From contig JAHQIY010000001.1 of assembly GCA_019054805.1 (NCBI GenBank), positions 6,276,501 to 6,340,500 on the forward strand: a stretch of DNA of 64,000 nt. Direction: 5' to 3'. The notes below the pieces were generated by a model, which saw only the letters and a program-made list of their open reading frames with translations, had not been told where the DNA came from and made no database searches. Positions within the stretch are counted from its first letter, which is position 1. Each line of letters starts with the position of its first letter. This document shows positions 36,050-46,849 of the stretch, piece after piece. The DNA comes from Brachionus manjavacas (taxonomy: Eukaryota > Rotifera > Eurotatoria > Ploima > Brachionidae). A program made the position numbers and the translations under genes.

Positions 36050-36061
36050 GAGCATAGGCTC
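36050..36061 (-). repeat. Family A 3'-terminal hairpin
   Basis: GAGC-CTAT-GCTC on the minus strand (a 4-bp stem with a 4-base loop), preceded by CTGAAG and followed by GAACAGAGAAGCAAATAAAT. The same site in other copies reads GAGC-ATTA-GCTC. Confidence 0.65.
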
Positions 36062-36281
36062 CTTCAGATAAAAAAAAAAAAAAAAAAAAAAAAATAAAAT
36101 AAAATAAAATAAAATAAAATAAAATAATTAAAACAGTTTAAAAACTTTTAAATTTTAAATAAGTTATTTTTTCATTTATGAATTAAAGGATGAGATACGA
36201 AAATAATAATTAAAGAGCTGGGAGAAAAAATAAAAAAACAAAAAAAAAATAAAATGAAAACAAAAAAATATAGATAAGATC

Positions 36282-39036
36282 TTAAGAGTCAGAAAATTTT
36301 TGTATAATTAGGTAGCAGCTACATAGGGGAGTAGGATTCGTAATAAATCTAGAATCGAAGCCTCTTTGATACTCCGAAACAAGTCTTTTAGTCAATGGAA
36401 CTGAATAATCAAGAGCATTACGGAGGTAATTTTCTAAGAGATTGCTTAATCTGTGGTCAATTTTACTGATATTCAATTTATTTTCTGCTTCATAGAATAA
36501 TGATTCAGAGGAGGTTCTGAGAGGAAGTTTTAGAATGCATCTAACAGCAGTATTTTGAATAACTTGTAGCTTTTGTAAACCTGATTCGGAGAATGAGTTA
36601 AGACATGGAAAATTATAATCCAGAATTGAGCCAATAAGTGCCTTGTAAAGACTAGCTAGTGTATTGTGGTTGAGCTTCCAATTTTTTGAAGACAAAATTT
36701 TTATTATATTGAGTCTATTCATGCATTTAGTCTTTACTTCTTTAATTTGTTTATCAAAGCAAAGACTTTCATCAAAGTACAGACCAAGAAATTTATTAGT
36801 TTTAGAATAGGGAATTGTTTTGTTGAATAACTGAAGTCTAAAGGTATTATTAAATTTCTTATTTTTTGTGAAAATTGTGTAGCTACATTTATTTGGGCAC
36901 ATTTTCATCTTCCATTTGCATAACCATGGCTCTATTTCTTTTAAATAGTTATTTATTTCTCTTTCAATTCTTCCTGTCTTTTTAAATATGAAGAAAGTAA
37001 TCAGATCATCAGCAAACAGGAGTGAGTATTTTTTGTTCGAAATATCGGCTTTGGGAACATCATTAATAAATATGCTAAAGAGTAAGGGGCTTATTACTGA
37101 GCCTTGTGGATCGCCTGCCCTAATTGGAAATGAATTTGATGTAAAGTCATTAATTTTTACCTTGAAAGATCTGTGATACAAGAATGATCGTATCCAGAGG
37201 ATAAGATAGTCAGGTATTTGAGCTTTAATTAGTTTATAGAAGAGACCTTCATGCCAAACCTTATCAAATGCCTTAGAAATATCAAAAAAAGACCGCACAC
37301 CTTTTTAGATCTGCAAAAAGACTCAGATATTTTTTGAATCAAAAAGATAAGGTTGTCTGCAGTCTTCCTTAATCGTCTAAAGCCAGATTGTTCATTTGCT
37401 AGTATTTTATTATTTTCAACATATGAATAAAGTCTATTGTAAACTATCCTTTCCAGTAATTTTCCAAAACAACTTGTAACACTTATTGGACGATAGTTAT
37501 TAGGGTCGGAAGGAAACTCTTTTTTTTTTAAAATCATAGAAATTTTGGCGATCTTCCAAGCTTCAGGGAAAAAATCATTTTTTAAGCAAAGGTTAAAGAA
37601 CTCTAGGACTCTTATTAGGAAAGGATTCGGAAGATTTTTAAGCATTTTATTATGGATTCCATCAAAACCCATTGCCGATTGATCTTTAGCTTTGTTGATA
37701 GCTTCTTTTAGCTCGGATAGTGTAATTTCAACAAATTTAACACTCTGTTTCTTGTTAAAATAATCATTGACAAATTTATGTACTTCTCTATCAGAATTAA
37801 CATTGATAAAGTCATAATTCAAACTAAATGTATCTTTAAGAATTCCACCAAAGCAGTTACCTATATCGATTTCTGAGTCAAAAATGCTATTTTTATACTC
37901 AAGTTTATTAATTTTGTAATATGATTTTGATTTTCTAAATTTGTTTATCTTATTCCAAAACGGTTTACTAGATTTTGGGTTTTTGCCTATTTTATTAATG
38001 AAATTTGACCAATTTTTGTTTCTAAACTCTCTTAATTTATATCTCAATTCACTTGTTAATTTGTTGTACAAAGGCCTAAATTCCGCATATTTTGATTTTA
38101 ATCTTTTTGCTTTCCTTCTTTGTCTAATTGTATCAATAATGTCTCTTGGTAATGTTTGCCTAAATAATTTACAAGATTTAGCTGGGATAGACCCGCTTGC
38201 AGCATTATTTAATTCATTGGTAAGTTTACTAGCGATAGCCTCAATGTTATTAAACTCGAGATCAGAGCAGTCTTCATATTGGCTATTGCAAAGAAGACTC
38301 TTAAATTTAACCCAGTCAGCTCTGTTGAAGTCATAACTAAATTTCTCAAGGCTTGCTTGGTTAATACTAATGTAATTTGAGTTTAGTTTTAATTGTACTG
38401 GGTAGTGATCAGTTGTCATGTCCCAATCGTATAGAACTTTAAAGTCATAAATTTTATCAAGTAAATTTGGTGAGGATATATACAGGTCAAGAATTTCATA
38501 ATAGTCCCGATTGGCAAGATGAAAGGTAGGTGAACTATTGTTAATGAGGGCAAAATTTAGGTTGAGTAAGGCATCTTCAAGAATGGCTCCATTCTGGTTC
38601 TGGGTATTAAGACTGCCTAGGCTATTAGATTTGGCATTAAAATCACCTCCTAAAATAAAATGGGTATACTTATTTGAAATATTTTCAAGAAGACTATAAT
38701 TCAGAGTACTACTCGGTGGGTTGTAGAGACAGAAAATAGATAATGGAATGGAGTTCAGGTTAATTTTAATTCCCACGAGTTCAAGGTTCCAATGGTCAAG
38801 TGACAGGTCCTGAAAAAATTCGACTTTTTTGTTTATGAGAATGGCAACCCCTCCACCGAAAATATTTCTTGGCTTTGAGACTTTATAGAAGTTAGAAAAG
38901 TTGATAAAGAAATTATCTCTTAGTTCGTCGACTTTTCGCACAAAAGAACTATGTTAGGATCATAAGTGTCCAAGAAATTTTTAAAAAGTTCCAGTTTTGA
39001 TACCAAATTATTACAGTTCCACTGAATAATAAGCAT
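36282..39036 (-). pseudogene. LINE ORF2: endonuclease + reverse transcriptase
   Basis: Starts at 39036 with MLIIQWNCNNLVSKLELFKN, the N-terminal APE-endonuclease motif. Further endonuclease landmarks are FILGGDFNAKS and the SDH-like MTTDHYPVQ. RT follows: AMGFDGIHNKMLKNLP, DPNNYRPISVTSCFGKLLER, ANEQSGFRR, FFDISKAFDKVWHEG, GDPQGSVISPLLFSIFIND, LLFADDLITFF (catalytic ADD), and the C-terminal NRLNIIKILSSKNW...LYKALIGSILDY. Two one-base frameshifts interrupt it, near 38937 and near 37295 (a T-run one base short). These may be real decay or sequencing errors in homopolymers. It would copy the element's RNA by target-primed reverse transcription. Confidence 0.9.
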
Positions 39037-39154
39037 TGTTGATTTTTGATTAAGTTGATTAAGTTAAAGGTCAAACTTTCCAGGAATAAAAACTATAAAA
39101 ATGAAAAGAAATAAAAGAGAGAGAGGAAAAAAAAAAAAAAAGAAAAAAAATGAA

Positions 39155-40411
39155 TTAATATAGTTGCTTGGTTGGGAGGACATCTTCATTACTGTCGAAA
39201 GAAGCATTATCATCGATTGAACTCGTACTCCTTAGAGTTTTTGCTTTTGATTTTGCTATCGTTGAAGAAGTTCTTTTTTTCCTTTGCTTGAGAGGCTTTG
39301 TAGTTTGGATGTTTGAGCTCATTTCATTATTTGATTCGTAGTTGCTAGATAGTTCGCTTTCGAAACCATCAAGACCGGGTGGTCTGACTGGAGTCGGGGG
39401 ATCATTTAATTGACTAAATATAGGAATATTAGCTGACTGGATAATGTTATTTTGAGGGAGGGGAATTGCTGGTTCTTGGAATGTAGTGGAATAAGTAGAT
39501 GATAAAGCAACAGGAGTCTTCGTGCCTGTATCAAGATCAGCCAGGAAAGGACCTATAGTGTTGCTTAATATCTCATCAGGTTGGATCGAGCTGTGTGCCG
39601 TTTGGTATTGCTGAATAGTTCCTGAATTAGCATAAGTAAGTGTGTCTTCTTCTACTGTTAACTCAGAAAAATCTATCTTAGATCTTTCCATGCTTCTAAT
39701 TTTCTCTGCCATTGAGCATTTAATTGCCGGATGGCCTTTTAGCTTGCATTTTGAGCATTCGAGTGATTTTAGAGGACAAGATTTTATTGTATGGTTTTGA
39801 TCAAGGTAGAAAAAACAACGTTGAGATTGGCCTGAGATAGTTATGTTAGTTTTCAATCCAAAGACAGTTGTTGGTCCAACTAAATTTTGCACTTGTTCAT
39901 CAATTTCTAATGGATAAGTGATTTTTACTCTTTTGATGCCATTGGTAACATTGGTCCAGCCTATTTCTTTTAAATTCTCGTTAGAAATTTCATTTACTAG
40001 GAGTTCTTTGAGTTTGAGGTTGTAGATGAATCGTTTGATTGTCTGGTCTGTAATATTAGATGGCAAAAAATGGAATCTAAGGGTAGTAACTTTTTTTGTT
40101 TTGTTTGGGTCATCGAATTTAAAGATGCTATTATCGATCATAATTGTTTTGGTATAGAGACTTGTTGCATCAAAGGAGGGGTTGAACTCAATTATCCAAA
40201 TTTTATTTGAGGAGAAATTTCCAACAGATGAAATGCAAGATCGCTCTTGATCAGAAAGGCATGTTGTCAATAAGGTCAGTATTTCACGATGAAATAGGGT
40301 TCGATTGAGGCTTTTCAAACTTAATTTGATAGCGTTGTTAAAGTTCCATTTTGTAGAACTACCATAGTTAGTCCCCATGGTTTTTTGAATAGCTAAATAC
40401 AGGATATTCAA
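39155..40411 (-). CDS. LINE ORF1 nucleic-acid-binding protein
   Basis: An intact 418-codon frame upstream of ORF2. Residues ~1-200 form a mixed domain of the kind seen in Jockey-type ORF1 proteins (possibly RRM-like). Then come two zinc knuckles: CFFYLDQNHTIKSC, where the second Cys is replaced by Tyr, and CSKCKLKGHPAIKC, a canonical CX2CX4HX4C. The C-terminal ~170 residues are Ser/Thr/Pro-rich and end in a basic stretch (KPLKQRKKRTSSTIAKSKAK). Role in the family: binds element RNA and helps deliver it to the target. An alternative start is the next Met (MGTNYGSS, residue 12). Confidence 0.85.
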   Translation of the reverse strand: MNILYLAIQKTMGTNYGSSTKWNFNNAIKLSLKSLNRTLFHREILTLLTTCLSDQERSCISSVGNFSSNKIWIIEFNPSFDATSLYTKTIMIDNSIFKFDDPNKTKKVTTLRFHFLPSNITDQTIKRFIYNLKLKELLVNEISNENLKEIGWTNVTNGIKRVKITYPLEIDEQVQNLVGPTTVFGLKTNITISGQSQRCFFYLDQNHTIKSCPLKSLECSKCKLKGHPAIKCSMAEKIRSMERSKIDFSELTVEEDTLTYANSGTIQQYQTAHSSIQPDEILSNTIGPFLADLDTGTKTPVALSSTYSTTFQEPAIPLPQNNIIQSANIPIFSQLNDPPTPVRPPGLDGFESELSSNYESNNEMSSNIQTTKPLKQRKKRTSSTIAKSKAKTLRSTSSIDDNASFDSNEDVLPTKQLY

Positions 40412-40519
40412 AGCTGAAGATCACGTGATGACGCTTTGATGGGTGTGTTAATCTTGTATAGATTATTTTAAAGCAAAAGTTTCGATAAGCTTAGCTCAGT
40501 TTTTCTCTTTCAAAGAGGC

Positions 40520-42020
40520 CCAAATCAAATGTATGACTTTATAGCTTCGTCAAAAAATCTGTCCCTAGCACAGCTTACCATCAAAAATAAAGCCATATTC
40601 GATCTAAAGTGGGCTAAATCGGTAGACAATCATCGCGATGGCTTAACTATCAAAAAATAATATTTTTCTGAAGCTTGTCGCTTCAAATGTCCTGTTAAAT
40701 TGAGATAAGTTCTTTGAAAAAAAATCTATACGCATGTTCATTCAAATATCAGCCATTGCACATGCCAACCCCGATCCAAGTCAATGTATAAAAGAAGCTA
40801 CAAAAGTGGTAATACAGGATCTCTTCATTGAACAAAAATCAAAGCTCCAACCCAGATTCAAATGAAATTAAATCAAATGGAAAAATGAAAACCTCTCCAA
40901 ACAGTCGGCCAGATTCGAACTTGTATAAGGCGCTTAAAACAAGAAATCCTTCCTAAAATAGCAAAACTGAAAGAACCTTTCAGATGGTGCCAAGAAAATG
41001 AAGATATTCCCGAGGCTGATGATAAGATGTTTTGTCCTATCGTTGACATCAAAAGGAATCAAAATGCCGTCAAGACCATTAGACTGTTTTTGATAACCAA
41101 AATTAAAATTGTCCTTGTGGGCTCATGCGATCGTAACAGAGCATTTCATCCTTTTGGTGTCGCTATTACTTCCAGTGAAGCCGGCGCAGATTACGAGTTT
41201 CTAATCAAAGTTAAGATCAACTGTACATTGTTTGTTTAATAGAGATATTCAATCCGAAAATTTTATTGGCATGGTGCTGATTTTATCGAAAACGGATTTT
41301 CAGCTGTTTTGATTTAAAGCGATCAATAATGTGCTGGGCTGATGTATCTCGCAACTTTATCAAACAAAAAAAAACGCTTCGATTCTGATCTTATCAAAAA
41401 AGTTTACCAAGATATTCAGTTTCTGCAATTGTCCATATCCGATTCAATGTTTGACAAAGCCGCACAGTTATTTTTTCAAAAATGGATCATATATGAAGAA
41501 ATTTCAGAGTATATCTAAACCTTTGAAAAAACATTTTTATTATCTGGTACCAACGGTTGGTTTGACAGTAGAGTATGTTGTAATTCAGTAACAAACAATG
41601 CTTTTTAGTCCTGTAATATTAGACTCAAAGATTTTTGAGAACGTCGTGAGCTGAAATTGGGCCTGTTTTTGCTAACTCTTAACCAAAATGTATTAGATTT
41701 TTGGTACATAAGTATTTCTTGTTTATCGTACACATATTGTAACCAATATTCATACTAATCAACAAATTACCACAATATCCATAAGAGGACCAAAACCTAA
41801 AAACACAGCTAAAGCTGGTCCAAGTCAATTAAGCCAAATACAAGAATTGTTAACTCAAGTTACTCCTTCAAATCTAGAGCTCATGAAAGTCTATGCACAT
41901 CACCTCACAATGGTCAAGAATTCAAATTGGTAGTCGTTCGAAGAATTTACAGAATCGTTTCAACAGCTAAGAGTCATTTGTTTAAACTATGAAAACTGGA
42001 AAAACAGTTAATGAAAAAGT
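40520..42020 (+). pseudogene. Mutator-like (MULE) transposase remnant
   Basis: Pieces of a MULE transposase run in order with many stops and shifts. A FLYWCH-like N-terminal part (ACRFKCPVKLR at about 40677) is followed by RMFIQISAIAHANPDPSQC. The core IKIVLVGSCDRNRAFHPFGV-AITSSEAGADYEF matches the conserved catalytic region, where MULEs read as target-FHP...S.E...F. NGWFDSRVCCNSVTNNAF then KLGLFLLTLNQNV follow; they match the TNN...LESFN region. A SWIM zinc finger was not seen. It lies directly beside the 5' end of the family A LINE, but on the opposite strand and unrelated to it. Confidence 0.7.
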
Positions 42021-42079
42021 TTGGGATTTTTCATTAAAGAATTAATTAGATTAATTAAAAAGATTAATTCAAAAGCAAG

Positions 42080-42217
42080 CTTGACAAAACAGCAACTTAA
42101 TTACGGCAAGTGGCTACCACACAGGGTGTCGTCACCCATCGCGTTATGCATCATTCTGCATGCAAATCGCGTACTAACCCTGCCCCTTACTACTACTACT
42201 ACTACTACTACTAGATA
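42080..42217 (+). mobile_element. Short element ending in a (TAC)n tail
   Basis: A GC-richer segment (GTGGCTACCACACAGGGTGT, CATTCTGCATGCAAATCGCG, ACCCTGCCCC) ends in eight TAC units (42188-42212). Abrupt composition change plus a 3' microsatellite tail suggests a LINE 3' end or a SINE. Confidence 0.5.
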
Positions 42218-42439
42218 AGCAATTGTTTCAATTTTTTGTGTTTGAATTACAAAATGTATCTAATGATAACATTGAAAAAGTGCGATGTTTCAAATATTTT
42301 TTTTCAGTTTTAAATAAAAAAATTATTTAAAGTAAAAATTGTAAGTTTTTACATTTTTGAAATTAAAATTGAAATTGAATAAATTTAATTTTTTTTTTAT
42401 AGAAATTTGAAAAAAATATTGAAAATTCTTTTCACATTT

Positions 42440-42600
42440 TAAATAAATTATTTATTTGTTTATCTGTACCGAGCTAATGCTCCTTCAGAATATTAAATAT
42501 GAAAAAAAATAAAAAATAAACTTAAAAAAGATAAGGAAAAAAAAGGATTTCATTTTGATTAAAATTTATCAATTGTGAAAAACTTGGTCTAGTCGGTTAG
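42440..42600 (-). mobile_element. LINE family A 3' end
   Basis: The minus strand ends with CTGAAGGAGCATTAGCTCGG then TACAGATAAACAAATAAATA. The hairpin GAGC-ATTA-GCTC is at 42471-42482. Upstream there is only A-rich UTR-like sequence, so it is a very short 5'-truncated copy. Confidence 0.65.
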
Positions 42601-43756
42601 GTGAACCATGGTTTACATCTCAGGTTTTCTGAACTATTAATTCATCTAACTTTTTTGTTCACGTAAAGTACCAAATAAGAATTAGCTAGTTCATAATTTT
42701 TTGTTTTTTTTTTCAATATGAATAAGCTTTAGAAATAGCATTTCATCTAAAAATCCTATAATATTACCTAGGCCAACCAACTTTTCATTTTTTATCTAAT
42801 GTTTTTTTATCTATTCTAATTTTTTAATGTTATATTTAGCTTATCACTAAAAAGATGAAACGTTTGTTTGATGCATTTTAACAAAAACTCAATTGATAAA
42901 AAATGGAAAACAGAGCGAAGATAGTTTTTTAACTTCAATTATATTTAGGGATCATTATATCACAAACATAAAGCCAAAATTTAAAAAAAAACCCAAAGTT
43001 TTTCATGGTCCCAATATTAACTAAAAACTATTTTTTATTTATAACTGAAAAAAATATTTGAAACATCGAACTTTTTCAATGTTAATTCAACATTAGATAA
43101 ATTTTGTAATTCATTAAAATCAAACCAATCTGTTTTAAACTTTTTTTTTATTTTTTTTATATTCATTGTATTCTATTATACATTTAAAAATTTATTTAGT
43201 TTAATTTTGAGTTAGCAGTCTGAAAATATTTTTTGCCGCTCGGATAAGCTTGGGTAGATAACTCTCCTTAATTATTCAATAAAAAAAAATAGTTAATAAA
43301 AAAAAATAAAAAAAAATAATTAAACAGTTAATTTTTTAATGAAAAAGTTTTAAATGCTTGTTTGAAGCAATTTTTTGTAAGAAGTTCATTAATTCATTCT
43401 TCAATTGTTTTTTATGTTTAAACTGTAATGCATATGCTCAATCGATGTTTTGAATGGAAAAGATTTCAGTTTTAACAGAATCTGTTTGATTTTTCTATCT
43501 CTTCTGCTCTCCTGTCTGTCAAAATCTCGTTTTTTGATTCTGGCACACAATAAATCATCACTTTTTTATTTATTTGATTCTTTCATTCATTTTGTTGATG
43601 GTTGCAGTTTTATTTGCATTTTTCGTCCATTGCTTTACCACATGATCCCACTGACTACTGATGTTGGATTAGTTTGCTGTTTTATTTGCCGCTGCCAATT
43701 CAGATTTATTTCAATGTCTTCCCCCATTTCTTTTTGCTCTAGATGTTTCAAATCTC

Positions 43757-43900
43757 TAATTATTTATTTATTTTCAACCAAACTCTTGCAGGACAAGTAA
43801 AATCAAATTAAAAAAAAAATTTAAGTAACGTAAATGCTCAACTTTTGTGACAAAACACTAAAAACTGATTTTTGTTTATAGCTACTTGTCACTATAAACT
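43757..43900 (-). mobile_element. LINE family B 3' end (copy 3)
   Basis: The minus strand shows TTACTTGTCCTGCAAGAG (stem CTTG/CAAG at 43785-43797) and an AAATAAATAATTA tail. The 116-codon plus-strand frame over 43450-43800 overlaps this tail and is not a gene. Confidence 0.5.
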
Positions 43901-44267
43901 AAACGGGCCTAAAATTGCACTTTTTTGAAAAGTCCCCTCTATGAAATATAAATTAATTTTGAAATGGATGAGAACAATGATGGGATGTGTTTCTTTATGC
44001 TGAAAATTTCAACAAAAAAACTAGAATTTACTGACTTAATTTTCAGATAAATGATATAGTAATTAAAGATTTTGATAACTAATGTGTTTTTCGACGTTTT
44101 TAGAAGGAATAATTAGAAAGGGACTGGTCGGCTAAATCCTGAGTTAAAAATAGCAAGCGGTTTTTAAATGGTCCCGCTACAGCATCAGTCCTAAAACCAG
44201 TTCCAATTAAATGGATACAAAATAGGGAGAAGATTTTGTAAGGATACTTAAAGTAAACAGCAAGAGG

Positions 44268-44483
44268 GTGGTGAATGCTTCTAAACACAAAAAAACTGAG
44301 TTTTCAGAAAATGAAGACAGACTTTTTGCTTGGTTTAGTGCAAAACGTAAAGAACAAGGAAGTATTTCCTGTTTTGAACTCCAGCAAAAGATGTTATCCT
44401 TGATTGACGAGTTCAGGACGTATTTTTGGTTCAGGTTGAGTTTTTCCGAATTATTTTCAAAACATTGTTCGAGAGTATATTAG
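44268..44483 (+). pseudogene. CENP-B/Tigger-type DNA-binding fragment
   Basis: The open frame includes KTEFSENEDRLFAWFSAKRK followed by EQGSISCFELQQKMLSL, which resembles the second helix-turn-helix (Tc5/CENP-B type) of pogo/Tigger transposases, where E-DRLF-WF-xxR and G-xxSxxxLQxKA recur. No DDE catalytic core is present. Assignment is by motif only. Confidence 0.35.
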
Positions 44484-44489
44484 GAATGT

Positions 44490-44580
44490 GTCGAGCTGAT
44501 GGTGTTATGGTTCGATCAGCCCCTATAAAAAAGTGTATTAAGCAAAAGGTCGGTGGCTCGAACCCTCCTGGAGATATTCG
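44490..44580 (+). repeat. tRNA-derived (SINE-like) fragment
   Basis: An A-box-like TGGTGTTATGG (44500-44510) is followed 55 bases later by a B-box-like GGCTCGAACCC (44555-44565), the internal pol III promoter layout of tRNA genes. No acceptor stem can be folded around it, so this looks like a SINE head or tRNA pseudogene. Confidence 0.4.
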
Positions 44581-44739
44581 AAGTTGAAAGTTAAAAAATG
44601 GGAAGTTTGGGGTTGAAAAGTATCATCTAGACCAAAGGTTTTTCTGCAAGCGCGTAGGGCTAACCTAAGTTTTCAAAGTTAAAATAAATAAAGAAATCAG
44701 AAAGAAGCTCAAAGGACTAGTTGTGGAATTCTAATGGCA

Positions 44740-45690
44740 GAAACAGCCTCAACCATGACGCATGAAATTTGAAAACTTACGGGTAGATTGCAAGCAGCTA
44801 AGTGGTAAAATTACTGCGAAACACTGATATAGAGTCGGAACCTGGAATGTCAGAGTCCGAAACATCAAGATGCACTCAAGCCGCCCTGATCATGGATATA
44901 TACGGCTTAGAGTTGCAAGATATATGTGAAAGTCGCTGGACAAGATCAGGCCAAATAAGCAGCAGTAGTTGGTCCTTCCTAAATTCTGGATCTAAAAACA
45001 CAAGACAACTCGGTGTAGGGATACAGTGCTATGTCCGAACCAACGAAGCAAGTGAAGAGGAAAAATCTTTATTCTACGAACAGCAACAACTTTAGAAAAA
45101 ATGCCTCGACATGACCACATGAAAGTCATGGGCGATATGAACGCGAAAGTTGTAAATGCGTTTGAAATTTGAATGAGAACCCACGGTTGCCGAGAAAGAA
45201 ATAACAATGGTGTATGACTTACAGCCTCTATATAGATGGAACAATGTTTCATCACAAAAATATACACAAACTGACATGGCGATCTCGAGATAAAATAACT
45301 TTAAACCAAATTGATCATATAATGATCAATAAGAGATGGAAGCCTTCCCTAAATGACACCAAAGTCATTAGAAGAGCCGACATATATAGCGATCATTACT
45401 AGGTAGGAACGTGTATAAAGCTGAAACCAAGAAACCAATCAGAGAAATGCAGATTTTAGTACGAATTTGAAAGTCTAAATGACCCTAAACGTAAGAAAGA
45501 GCCTCCAAAAACTTGAACAACAAAAGGAGTCGGATACAGCAGAGGAGGTTCTCGGATTTGTTAAACATCAAAGGAAAAGATGGATATCCGACGAGACATG
45601 GGCACTGATATCTGAAAGAGAAATCAAGACGAAAATGCTTCAAGCAAAATCTGACCGAATTCGCGAAAATTAGAAACATCATATGGAAAA
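44740..45690 (+). pseudogene. LINE endonuclease remnant (RTE/CFDP2-like type)
   Basis: Frames of an APE-type endonuclease appear in order: RIGTWNVRVRN (about 44830), YGLELQDICESRWTRSGQI, MKVMGDMNAKV, LTWRSRDKITLNQIDHIMIN and DIYSDHY. These match GTWNVRT..., GICETRW, DxNAKVG, WxSPDGxTxNQIDHI and SDHxLV in RTE-like ORFs. After them comes a linker resembling the segment before the RT (KHQRKRWISDETWALISERE). Several frameshifts. The RT itself is missing here; RT pieces of a similar type lie at 50.3 (-) and 60.4 kb (+). Confidence 0.75.
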
Positions 45691-46845
45691 AAAATAAAAT
45701 TAATAGGTTTTGAAACCGATTTTTAAGACAGTTTTTTTTTCAAACCGGTTTGTTTAGATTTAACTCTTTATATTAATTTTTTAAATATTCAGTCCAAATA
45801 AAAAATACAAGTAAGATAAATTTTTTTATTCAATTTTATCAAATATTGAAGCTTTAAATATTGGAACTTAATTTATTTTAGCTAAGATTTAAACAAAGGA
45901 GTTCTTTTACTGGATTTGAATGCAATTTTGTTCGATTTTCATCGACTGTCAAGCCACCTTTATAAAAAGTTTTTTCCGAAGGAACACTTGTAGTCATTAA
46001 GGAAAAATGATATCTTGCCATTTACATTTAATAGCAAAACATTCCCATTATAGAAGAAATTGCTATTTTCTTTTCACCATAGTAAAACATTTGTCTCATT
46101 TGAAAACTCTATTGGAGGCTGCTTAAAATACTTATTAATTTCATCATCGTTGTTATTTTTGGTGTTTGTACTTATTGAGATCATAAAATTTAATTTAAAA
46201 GCATTGAAATTCGAGAAATAAATTTTATTTAAAAAAATTTTTTAAAAAATTTTTTGTTTTGGTCAAGGTCCAAACTTGACTTTGACTTCATGACTTGGAC
46301 TTTTGACCAACTCGGATTTCAAGTCAGGTCAAAGCTTAACTTTAAATAATTTTTATTTGATAAAGTCCAGAACAAAGACTTTTATTATTTAAAAAAAAGT
46401 CATAATTTTGATTTCTTATTTAGGAGATCGCAATAATAGCTATCAGGAACTAAAATAAAAGCATAAGTCAAAATCGGGACTTTTAGAACAAAGAAATTTA
46501 AAGCAAAGTTTTGACTCTGACTTTCCCGATTCTGATTTTAAATTTTGATATTTGACAATTCTGTATGGTTTACAAAATAAAATTTACAATCTCTTGCATT
46601 TAAGCCACTGAAAATAAACTAAGAGGATGAAATTTTAGTTTTTTTAATTAAGTTTTGACCAAAAAGATTTTATTATTTTTTCAATTTATCTAATAAAAAA
46701 TCAGTTTTAAAAGCCTAGGACTGATAAAAGTTTAATTAAATTTTTTAAAGATACAAAAATTTGACTGATTGGATCTCAGATGGTTGGTTAAAGTTAAATC
46801 CTGATTACATTTCAGGTTCATTCAATGATTGCGCTAGGAAATCCT
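45691..46845. other. Intergenic; GACTTG-rich patch
   Basis: No gene. At about 46262-46350 the sequence repeats GTCAAG/GACTTG words (CAAACTTGACTTTGACTTC, TTCAAGTCAGGTCAAAGC), as in the 55.3-kb element. Confidence 0.4.
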
Positions 46846-46849
46846 AGTA

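Larger units (their letters stand above)
36020..40411 (-). mobile_element. Nearly complete two-ORF LINE (family A)
   Basis: About 4.4 kb on the minus strand in the order ORF1 (40411-39155), 118-nt gap, ORF2 (39036-36282), 3' UTR and tail. The UTR contains an A/AAAAT microsatellite (36070-36125) and ends in a hairpin and an AAATAAATAATAATAAT-type tail. Having both ORFs, with ORF2 broken only by two single-base shifts, makes it the youngest-looking LINE in the window. Fragments of the same family lie at 21.1-22.4, 33.7-34.0, 42.4 and 55.8 kb. The 5' end is not defined, and no clear target-site duplication was seen. Confidence 0.85.

Noticed and set aside
36070-36125. Satellite or CRISPR-like array
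   Set aside because: It is a poly-A plus AAAAT microsatellite in a LINE 3' UTR; there are no spacers and the genome is eukaryotic.
37941-38336. 131-codon plus-strand ORF inside the LINE
   Set aside because: Antisense of ORF2, which has clear RT and endonuclease motifs on the minus strand.
43450-43800. 116-codon plus-strand ORF rich in Phe/Leu/Ile/Cys
   Set aside because: It overlaps the minus-strand LINE family B tail, has low-complexity hydrophobic composition typical of AT-rich antisense, and shows no signal peptide, domain or splice context.
44490-44580. Functional tRNA gene
   Set aside because: A- and B-box words are present, but no 7-bp acceptor stem or anticodon arm can be formed; it is more likely SINE- or pseudogene-derived.
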